Positions 23,325-29,602 of a DNA stretch of 34,341 bases are shown in pieces. The notes beneath the pieces are model-generated. The model was not told the DNA's origin. It was given only the letters and a program-made list of their open reading frames with translations, and ran no database searches. Positions within the stretch are counted from its first letter, which is position 1; each line of letters starts with the position of its first letter. Position numbers and translations under genes: made by a program. Origin of the DNA: Akkermansiaceae bacterium (GTDB lineage: Bacteria > Verrucomicrobiota > Verrucomicrobiia > Verrucomicrobiales > Akkermansiaceae); assembly GCA_903919975.1 (NCBI GenBank), contig CAIXKE010000090.1, positions 1 to 34,341 of the forward strand, in the 5' to 3' direction.

Positions 23325-23972
23325 TTACTTGGCGGTCTTTCCGGCATTCAGTTTGGCACGAGCGATTTCGATGATCATCGGCATGACGGAAATGAGGATG
23401 ATACCAAGGACTACGAGTTCGAAGTTCGCTTTCACGATTGGGATGTTACCGAAGAACCAACCGGCTGGAAGCAGCAGTCCGACCCAGAGGATGGCACCGG
23501 TGACATTGAAGAACATGAAGCGCTTGTAATCCATTTCGCCGGTGCCCGCGACGAAGGGAGCGAAGGTGCGAATGATCGGGACGAAACGGGCGAGGATGAT
23601 TGTTTTGCCACCATAGCGGACGAAGAATTCGTTGGTTTTGGCAATATGCTCGGGTTTCACGACGCGCGGGAAGGTCCGCATCGTCCAACTGCCGAATCTC
23701 CGGCCAATCCAATAGTTCACCGAGTCACCGAGAATGGCCGCCACGAGCAGGACCAAGGCGGCAAGCCAGAAGTTCAGCCCGGAAGAGGAATCAGCCGCTA
23801 GGGTACCTACAGCGAAGAGCAGCGAGTCACCAGGCAGAAAGGGGGTGACGACCAAACCCGTTTCACAAAAAACGATGAGGAAGAGCAGGCCATAGATCAA
23901 CAGGCCGTATTGGCTGGTGAAGGTGGTGAGGTGTTCCTGAATGTGCAGGATGAAATCGATGGTTTCCTTCAT
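23325..23972 (-). CDS. DedA family inner-membrane protein
   Basis: 215 residues with about five membrane segments. DedA (SNARE-associated) proteins support envelope integrity; several act as undecaprenyl-phosphate or phospholipid flippases. Family features seen: FCETGLVVTPFLPGDSLLF, ILGDSVNYWIGRRFG, and FARFVPIIRTFAPFVAGTG-type motif (ARFVPIIRTFAPFVAG), containing the essential Glu and Arg positions. Start at 23972, three bases after the gpsA stop, so it is in one operon with plsY and gpsA; that suits a role in membrane lipid handling. Confidence 0.9.
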   Translation of the reverse strand: MKETIDFILHIQEHLTTFTSQYGLLIYGLLFLIVFCETGLVVTPFLPGDSLLFAVGTLAADSSSGLNFWLAALVLLVAAILGDSVNYWIGRRFGSWTMRTFPRVVKPEHIAKTNEFFVRYGGKTIILARFVPIIRTFAPFVAGTGEMDYKRFMFFNVTGAILWVGLLLPAGWFFGNIPIVKANFELVVLGIILISVMPMIIEIARAKLNAGKTAK

Positions 23973-23975
23973 AGA

Positions 23976-24986
23976 TTAAGTGTTTTCCGGCCGTGGATCG
24001 CGGTCGAGGAGTTGGCGCATGGCGGTGGCGGCAGGTTTGCCTTGATAGAGCACCGAGTAAACGGAGTCTAGAATTGGAGTGCGGATGCCGGCTTTGCGGG
24101 CGGCATCGTAGATAGAAAGGGTGTTAGGAACGCCCTCGGCGACCATTCCGAGTGAGCTCACGGCTTGTTCCAAAGTGCTGCCGGCGCCGAGCGCGAGGCC
24201 GACGCGGTGGTTGCGCGAGTGCTCGGAAAAACAGGTGACGATGAGATCGCCGACGCCTGATAGACCGGAAAAAGTTTCCTGATCACCGCCGAGAGCCACT
24301 CCAAGGCGGGTCATTTCTGCAAGGGCGCGGGTGACGAGGGCGGCGACCGCGTTATCGCCAAGGCCGAGGCCATGGGCCATGCCGGCGGCGATGGCATAGA
24401 CGTTTTTAACGGCTCCACCAAGTTCCACGCCGGCTACGTCGTCGCTGGTGTAAACGCGGAAGTGGGGGAGGGTGAAAACGTCTTGCAAGGCCTCTGCAAG
24501 ACCGGGGTTTTCGGAGGCGACGACGGCGCAGGTGACGAGGTCGCGGGCGATTTCCTCGGCATGGTTCGGGCCGGTGAGGATGCCGATCGGGTTACGAGGA
24601 AAAACATCGCGGAGGATTTGGCTCATGCGTTCGCCGGTATTGCGTTCGATGCCCTTGGAGCAGGAGAGCAGGGCGACATTTTCCGGCAGGCCGAGGGCGG
24701 CGAGTTTTTCCGCTTCCGAGCGGATTGCCAGGGTTGGCACGGCGAAGATGATGAGCGGCATCGGAAGCGCTTCGCGGTGGTCGGTGGTGGCGCGGATGTT
24801 TGTTGGGAGTTCGAAGTCGGAGAGGTATTTGGGATTCCGGTGATCGCGGTTGATGCCGTCGGCGCAATTGCGATCGATCGAGACGAGGAGGATGGAGTCA
24901 AGCTTGGGGGCGAGCAATTTAGCGAGAGCGGTGCCGAGAGAACCCGCGCCGAGGATGGCGGTGGAGGTGAGTTGGAATTCAGACAT
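23976..24986 (-). CDS. gpsA: Glycerol-3-phosphate dehydrogenase [NAD(P)+]
   Basis: Reduces dihydroxyacetone phosphate to sn-glycerol 3-phosphate, the backbone for phospholipids. 336 residues from the ATG at 24986. Rossmann NAD(P) motif GAGSLGTALA at about 13-22. Further family blocks: LLSCSKGIERNTG, GPNHAEEIA (usually GPsfAxEva), the catalytic Lys in ELGGAVKNVYAIAAGMAHGL, GLSGVGDLIVTC and SRNHRVGLALGAG. An upstream in-frame start at 25028 would overlap plsY by a further 42 bases and adds unlike residues. It overlaps the plsY stop by 8 bases, and PlsY uses the product of the same short pathway. Confidence 0.94.
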   Translation of the reverse strand: MSEFQLTSTAILGAGSLGTALAKLLAPKLDSILLVSIDRNCADGINRDHRNPKYLSDFELPTNIRATTDHREALPMPLIIFAVPTLAIRSEAEKLAALGLPENVALLSCSKGIERNTGERMSQILRDVFPRNPIGILTGPNHAEEIARDLVTCAVVASENPGLAEALQDVFTLPHFRVYTSDDVAGVELGGAVKNVYAIAAGMAHGLGLGDNAVAALVTRALAEMTRLGVALGGDQETFSGLSGVGDLIVTCFSEHSRNHRVGLALGAGSTLEQAVSSLGMVAEGVPNTLSIYDAARKAGIRTPILDSVYSVLYQGKPAATAMRQLLDRDPRPENT

Positions 24987-25698
24987 GGTCGGGTTTTGGC
25001 TTGCGGGAAAAACGGTGTTCGGTGCCATCGCGGAGCCGCTGGATGTTAGATCGGTGTTTCCATGTGGCGAGTATGGCGATAACGACGGTGAAGAAAAACA
25101 GGGGTTTGTTCCAAGTGCCGTCTTGAATTCTGCCGTGGTGCCATGAACCCCAAAGAGTAAGCAGTGGTAGAGCTACAGATGCCCCGATGCTAGCGATGGA
25201 AACGTAACGAGTCGTGATGAAAATCAGGATCCAGATGACGACAAGTAGCAGTATGGCAATGGGAGGCATGAGTCCGATTAGAGCACCGGCGGAGGTGGCG
25301 ATGCCTTTGCCTCCCTTGAATCCGACCCATGGCGAATAATTGTGGCCGAGCACGGCGGCGAGTGCCGCCAGCACGTGGATGAATTGCCCGGTGAATTGTT
25401 TGGCGGCGGGAAGTATCAGTGCTAATTGATCCAGTGCGCCGATGTGGAAAGGCCCGACTTTTTTTCCTTCGATCTGGATCAGGTTCACGGCGAGGATGAC
25501 AGGGATCAGGCCTTTTAGCACGTCTAGCAAAAAGCAGGCGATGCCGAATTTTTTTCCGACGACGCGCAGCACGTTGGTAGCTCCGATATTGCCGGAGCCG
25601 TGGGCGCGGATATCAATGCCTTTGGCTCGCGCGATGAGCAGGCCGAAAGGAATGGAGCCCAGAAGGAAGGCGAAGATCGGGCAGAGCCAAAGTTGCAT
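24979..25698 (-). CDS. plsY: Glycerol-3-phosphate acyltransferase PlsY
   Basis: Integral membrane enzyme that transfers the acyl group from acyl-phosphate to glycerol-3-phosphate, making lysophosphatidate. 239 residues, a little longer than the usual ~200 because of insertions around residues 75-105. All three active-site motifs are visible: FGLLIARAKGIDIRAHGSGN with IGATNVLR; GHNYSPWVGFKGGKGIAT; and the ISL-type segment near SIASIGASVALPL. First gene of the plsY-gpsA-dedA-SNF2 run; the 52-base gap to the upstream cyclophilin could hold a promoter or the genes could be cotranscribed. Confidence 0.93.
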   Translation of the reverse strand: MQLWLCPIFAFLLGSIPFGLLIARAKGIDIRAHGSGNIGATNVLRVVGKKFGIACFLLDVLKGLIPVILAVNLIQIEGKKVGPFHIGALDQLALILPAAKQFTGQFIHVLAALAAVLGHNYSPWVGFKGGKGIATSAGALIGLMPPIAILLLVVIWILIFITTRYVSIASIGASVALPLLTLWGSWHHGRIQDGTWNKPLFFFTVVIAILATWKHRSNIQRLRDGTEHRFSRKPKPDHV

Positions 25699-25750
25699 CG
25701 AGAGGCGGAGCGGGATTCAAGATGGGTGCGAGAGGGAATGCGGGCCCCTA

Positions 25751-26407
25751 TTATTTCACGATGGTGGCGGAAATGATCACGACGTTTTCGACCGGCACAT
25801 TTTCGGAGGGCATTTCGATGGCAGCACCGGTGGCGGGATGGCGCATTGTCAAATTCTTGGTGCCGGTGGGCACGGCTTTGATTTTATCCACGACGTCCAT
25901 GCCTTCGATGACATTGCCGAAGACCGCGTAACCGCCGTTATTGGGGAAATCGAGTGCGGAATTGTCGACGACGTTGATGAAGAACTGGGCCTTCGCGCTG
26001 TTCGGGTCGCTGGTGCGCGCCATGGCGATGGTGGCACGTAGGTTTTTGAGGCCGTTCTGGCCTTCGTTTTTGATGCCCTTGCCTGCGGATTTTTCGATAA
26101 GTTTGCCATCGGTGAGAGCGAATCCGCCACCTTGGATCATGAAGCCATTCATGACACGGTGAAAGATGGTGCCGTCGTAGTGCTTGTTTTTTACGTATCC
26201 GAGGAAGTTTTCCACGCTGATCGGGGCTTTTTCCGCGTTGAGTTCGATCACGATGTCGCCATGGCTGGTGTTGAGGCGGACTTTAGTGACCGTGCTTTCG
26301 GCGACAGGAGTTGGGTCAGCGGCGGGTTTCGCCTTTTCCTTGGCGGGTTCGCACGAGACGAGGGTGGGAAGTAGGACGAGGATAAGCAGAGAGAAATAAC
26401 GTTTCAT
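25751..26407 (-). CDS. Lipoprotein cyclophilin-type peptidyl-prolyl isomerase
   Basis: 218 residues from the ATG at 26407. Catalyses cis-trans change at prolyl bonds during folding of exported proteins. Signal peptide with a lipobox (LPTLVSC; Cys about residue 19) predicts a lipid-anchored envelope protein. A short Pro/Ala linker precedes a cyclophilin domain from about residue 42: VRLNTSHGDIVIELNAEKAP, YDGTIFHRVMNGFMIQGGG with the catalytic Arg, AQFFINVVDN and FGNVIEGMDVVDKI. There is an insert relative to short bacterial PpiB. An earlier in-frame start at 26461 would ruin the signal peptide. Confidence 0.93.
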   Translation of the reverse strand: MKRYFSLLILVLLPTLVSCEPAKEKAKPAADPTPVAESTVTKVRLNTSHGDIVIELNAEKAPISVENFLGYVKNKHYDGTIFHRVMNGFMIQGGGFALTDGKLIEKSAGKGIKNEGQNGLKNLRATIAMARTSDPNSAKAQFFINVVDNSALDFPNNGGYAVFGNVIEGMDVVDKIKAVPTGTKNLTMRHPATGAAIEMPSENVPVENVVIISATIVK

Positions 26408-26497
26408 CGGGGAGATTCCTAGATGAGCGGGAGCGGAAGGGCAAGAGCGGGATTGATGCAATACACGCAGCCACGTTCCGGAGGTTGCGGAGGAGAC

Positions 26498-27073
26498 TTA
26501 AGAGGTGAGTTCCACTCGTTCGTAGACTTCCGCGAGTGGTAGGGAGGCCTCGATTTCTGGCAGTGGAATTACGCATTCAAGGCCGGAATGGTTCTCGATG
26601 GCAAAGCCGCCACCGGGCTTGGAGCGGTATAGCGTGCTCCATGGCAATTCGGGCTCAATGAAAATCAGGACTTTGAGCGAAGGAATGGTGAGATAGGCGT
26701 CGCGTTTCTCGACGAGGTCGGCGCGGCGGGTCGAGTCGCTGAGAACTTCGATGACTACGACCGGTTGGTCTTGAAAATGATCGGTGCCGGGATTCGGTTG
26801 GCAGACGACCATGGCGTCCGGGTAGTAGAAGCGGGTGTGATCCGGGTATTGGATGCGGATCTTGGTGTCGCTGTTGAAGGATTGGCAGGGTTTTCCGCGG
26901 AGTTGAAGAAGCAGTGATGCCAGACTGTTCAGCGCGATGGTATTGTGCTGATTTGTGGCTCCGGCCATGGCGTGGACCGTTCCGTCGAGATATTCGTGTT
27001 TCACCTCGCTGACTTCTTCGCCGTCGAGATAGTCGTCGATGCTGATGAATTCCGTTTGTTTGAGAGCGGTCAT
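26498..27073 (-). CDS. Uma2 family (DUF820) putative restriction-like nuclease
   Basis: 191 residues. Uma2/DUF820 proteins have a PD-(D/E)xK nuclease fold and are abundant in cyanobacteria, with unclear function. Seen features: the opening SIDDYLDGEE and YLDGTVHAMAGATNQHN, SDTKIRI, YYPDAMVVC (active-site Asp), VVVIEVLSDSTRRADLVEKRDAY (Glu and Lys; about 22 residues, split as VVVIEVLSDST and RRADLVEKRDAY). Complete, no visible damage. It is a single gene flanked by hairpins upstream, with no restriction, methyltransferase or toxin-antitoxin partner beside it. Confidence 0.88.
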   Translation of the reverse strand: MTALKQTEFISIDDYLDGEEVSEVKHEYLDGTVHAMAGATNQHNTIALNSLASLLLQLRGKPCQSFNSDTKIRIQYPDHTRFYYPDAMVVCQPNPGTDHFQDQPVVVIEVLSDSTRRADLVEKRDAYLTIPSLKVLIFIEPELPWSTLYRSKPGGGFAIENHSGLECVIPLPEIEASLPLAEVYERVELTS

Positions 27074-27139
27074 GGCGGAAAATTACTAGAAGCGGCTGGT
27101 TCTGGCAACCCGGCGTTTCTATTGCCAGAAAATGCAACA

Positions 27140-27167
27140 GGGGTTCAGGGCAAATACCCTGAGCCCC
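27140..27167. other. Stable hairpin upstream of the Uma2 gene
   Basis: GGGGTTCAGGG (27140-27150) pairs with CCCTGAGCCCC (27157-27167): an 11-bp stem with one G-U pair and a 6-base loop. No T-tract follows on either strand. It lies in the 176-base spacer between the MFS terminator and the Uma2 start. Function unknown; could be a repeat or a second terminator half. Confidence 0.4.
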
Positions 27168-27190
27168 GCGCTGTGATGGGCTTATCGATA

Positions 27191-27222
27191 TAAAATGCGG
27201 CGTGATCGCGAGATCACGCCGC
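27191..27222 (-). terminator. Rho-independent terminator after MFS gene
   Basis: A perfect 11-bp stem, GCGGCGTGATC/GATCACGCCGC with a 4-base loop (27197-27222), is followed on the minus strand by ATTTTATA. It begins 27 bases after the MFS stop. On the plus strand no T-run follows, so it acts for the minus-strand gene. Confidence 0.75.
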
Positions 27223-27249
27223 TAGTCATAAGACGTTGGAAAACTAGGG

Positions 27250-28842
27250 TTACATGCCCGGTTCAGAGGCGATCGCTTTCTCTTGGCCGTGGATATCGAC
27301 GGGTTTGTAACCGCCACGGGTTTTGAAGTAGAGGATTAGGCCGATGTAGCAGGCGAGCATGAATGCTGGAAACATGGCGACTTTTGCCAGTGCGCCTTGG
27401 TTTGCGCCGTCTCGGGAAGCGGTGATTTTCTCAGCAGTCGCAGGATCGGTTTTCGCCAACTCTGCCACTTTGTCCGTATCGACCGCATTGTAGGATCCGA
27501 GCACGTATTTGCCCTCTTTGGTGACTTTTTGATAAGCCTCCGTGGAAACATCTCGCTCGATGGCGGATTGGGCGGTTTTTTCCGTGATGGCCCCGATCAC
27601 CGGGCCGCCGATGATGCCGACGGCCAGCATGCCGATACCGCCGATGGCGTTGAGGGTAAGCGCTCCGCCTTTGGGGGTTTGCTCGGAAACGACGCCGAGC
27701 GTTGTCGGCCAGAAGAAGGTTTTACCAATGCCGTAAACAGTGGCGGCGATGAAGATAGCAGCCAGCGAGGTGGCATGCGAGAGGAAGGTCAGTCCGGCGA
27801 CCGCGAGGGCGGCGGACATGGCAAGCAGGATCAGCGGGGAGGTGCGATGGATGATGGAACCGGCGAAAAAGCGGAGAACCATCATGATGGCCGAGGTGTA
27901 GATCAACACCCAGAGGCCGTTGCCGCCAATGGCTTCCATGGGCTTTTGCATGATTCCGGAGATTGCGCCGTCTGTCCCGAGTTCGGTGGTGGCAAGCGGG
28001 ATCATGATGATGCACATCACGAAAAGGAAACCACGGCCGAGCGATTTGCAGTAGGCACCGAAAGCGATGACCATGACGGCGAAGAGTGTCCATTTGATGC
28101 TTGGGGCCCAAGCAAACACTTCAGCGAGTTGGCTGGCGATCAGGTAGCTGGCGATCGCCGCGCCAAGGATGCCGAGTTCCGCAAGCATTTCGCGATAGGT
28201 GGTTCCGGAGGCCACGCGCTCGTTCACGGGGAAGGTGGCTTTTGCGAGCATGGCCACATAAACGACTGCTGGAATGGCGATGACATAGACCAACACCCGC
28301 CAGTCTTCATGCGCTTTGGTGCCGAGGGCGAGAGTGATGAGTCCACCGATGACCAATCCACCTGGCCAGCCGGCATGGAGGATGTTGAGCCATTTGGTTT
28401 TATCGCGGCGGAAGATGGTGGCGACGACCGGGTTGATATAGGCTTCCACGGTGCCATTGCCCAAGCCCAGGATGACCGATCCCCAATAGAGAAGTTTGTA
28501 GGCCTCGGCCTTGGCGTTTGGGTCGGTGGAAATCACGCCGTGGGCCTTGAGGGCGAGCACGGCATAGAGTGCGTAGCAAATGAAAGAGAACCACATCGCG
28601 GTCTTGTAGCCGACACGGTCGATGATCAGGGAGAAGACAATGATCGAAATCGCGAAAGGCCAGATCCCGGCTCCGAAAAGTTGCTGGGCTTGGACGCCAT
28701 CAAGACCAAACGCCTTGGGCCAGAGGCTGGGGTCGTTGACGAGGAATGCGCGGGTGATGAACGCGAATGCGGTCGTGATCAGGGCGATGAAACAGCCCCA
28801 GAAAAGGGCCATATTGGGTTTGTCCGTGTCGGTTTGGCTCAT
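27250..28842 (-). CDS. Major facilitator superfamily transporter
   Basis: 530 residues with about twelve membrane segments, in the usual two six-helix halves. The loop motif between helices 2 and 3 is DRVGYKTAMW, the MFS motif A position in a diverged form. Helix 4-5 area: GLGNGTVEAYINPVVATIF and NILHAGWPGGLVIGG. A long hydrophilic insert (about residues 435-485, ERDVSTEAYQKVTKEGKYVL and AKTDPATAEKITASRDG) sits before the last helix, which is unusual. The GNGTVEAYINP segment recalls sugar-type MFS carriers, but I cannot name the substrate. Divergent from the second ECF sigma gene with 146 bases between; the spacer is AT-rich, with an A/T tract at 28917-28933. Confidence 0.85.
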   Translation of the reverse strand: MSQTDTDKPNMALFWGCFIALITTAFAFITRAFLVNDPSLWPKAFGLDGVQAQQLFGAGIWPFAISIIVFSLIIDRVGYKTAMWFSFICYALYAVLALKAHGVISTDPNAKAEAYKLLYWGSVILGLGNGTVEAYINPVVATIFRRDKTKWLNILHAGWPGGLVIGGLITLALGTKAHEDWRVLVYVIAIPAVVYVAMLAKATFPVNERVASGTTYREMLAELGILGAAIASYLIASQLAEVFAWAPSIKWTLFAVMVIAFGAYCKSLGRGFLFVMCIIMIPLATTELGTDGAISGIMQKPMEAIGGNGLWVLIYTSAIMMVLRFFAGSIIHRTSPLILLAMSAALAVAGLTFLSHATSLAAIFIAATVYGIGKTFFWPTTLGVVSEQTPKGGALTLNAIGGIGMLAVGIIGGPVIGAITEKTAQSAIERDVSTEAYQKVTKEGKYVLGSYNAVDTDKVAELAKTDPATAEKITASRDGANQGALAKVAMFPAFMLACYIGLILYFKTRGGYKPVDIHGQEKAIASEPGM

Positions 28843-28988
28843 GGTTTTATGGGTAGATGAGCGTTTTTTATCGGTCTTTATCAGTCATGGCAAGCAATCG
28901 GGTATCGAAAATCCGTATTTTTTTTCTAAATAAATTCCGCGGGCTGTGTCTTCATAGGTGAAAAGCATGATCCAGCGCGCGCCGATTC

Positions 28989-29570
28989 ATGGAAACTCAG
29001 ACCACCAGCACCTTACCCAAGGTTGATGCCGGACACAATCCGGTGCTCCTATTCCGAAACCCGATGGCGGTGAAACCCACCCTCCGGCAGGTCTTTGAGA
29101 ATGAGGAATCCCCATTGCTCCGCTACGCCTACGGACTTGTTGGCCAACGGGAGACCGCCGAAGACCTCGTCCAGGAAGCTTTTCTCAAACTCCACGCCCA
29201 CTGGGACGATGTCGAAAATCCCCGCGCCTGGCTTTTCCGAGCCATCCGCAATCTCGCCCTCAACCACATCCGCGATCACAAACGCGAAACCCCTCTCGAC
29301 AACGGCCATGAATGGCACAGCGACTCACCCGATCCCGAACAAACTCTCGGCCGCCTCGAAGCGGTCGGCACCCTGCAACTCCTAATTTCTCAACTCGATC
29401 CCGACGCCCGTCAACTCATCGCCCTCAAATACCACGAAAACCTCAAATACGAACAAATCAGCCAACGCACCGGCCTCAGCGTCAGCAACGTCGGTTATAA
29501 AATCCACCATACCCTGAAGAATCTAGCGGACTCGTTGCGCAGGCTCGGAATCGAATCCGCTGCGGGGTGA
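28989..29570 (+). CDS. ECF-type RNA polymerase sigma factor (second)
   Basis: 193 residues. Region 2 is about 40-100 (ESPLLRYAYGLVGQRETAEDL, VQEAFLKLHAHWDD, AWLFRAIRNLALNHIRDHKR). Region 4 is about 123-183 (LISQLDPDARQLIALKYHENL, KYEQISQRTGLSVSNVGYKIHHTLKNL). It is only distantly like the sigma factor at 2586-3248, so the two are not recent duplicates. The next gene begins at or just after this stop, and its product has an anti-sigma-like head. The ATG at 28989 has no ribosome site; M26 (MAVKPTLRQVF) is another possible start. Confidence 0.9.
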   Translation: METQTTSTLPKVDAGHNPVLLFRNPMAVKPTLRQVFENEESPLLRYAYGLVGQRETAEDLVQEAFLKLHAHWDDVENPRAWLFRAIRNLALNHIRDHKRETPLDNGHEWHSDSPDPEQTLGRLEAVGTLQLLISQLDPDARQLIALKYHENLKYEQISQRTGLSVSNVGYKIHHTLKNLADSLRRLGIESAAG

Positions 29571-29598
29571 AGACACAAGACACAAGACACAAGACACA
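29571..29598 (+). repeat. Four copies of a 7-bp tandem repeat (AGACACA)
   Basis: AGACACA is repeated four times without error directly after the sigma stop, followed by AGAG and the ATG at 29603. Seven is not a multiple of three. Change in copy number would alter the spacing between the two genes, or shift frame if translation of the second gene starts at the GTG at 29567. Confidence 0.9.
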
Positions 29599-29602
29599 AG
29601 AG

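Noticed and set aside
24372..25049. A 225-codon plus-strand frame, with others of 100 to 160 codons opposite tex, gpsA and SNF2
   Set aside because: All mirror the codon pattern of well-identified minus-strand genes and have no recognisable features.
27397..28860. A 487-codon open frame on the plus strand
   Set aside because: It lies exactly opposite the MFS transporter gene; its translation is rich in G, D, E and H with no domain, as expected for an antisense shadow of a membrane protein gene.
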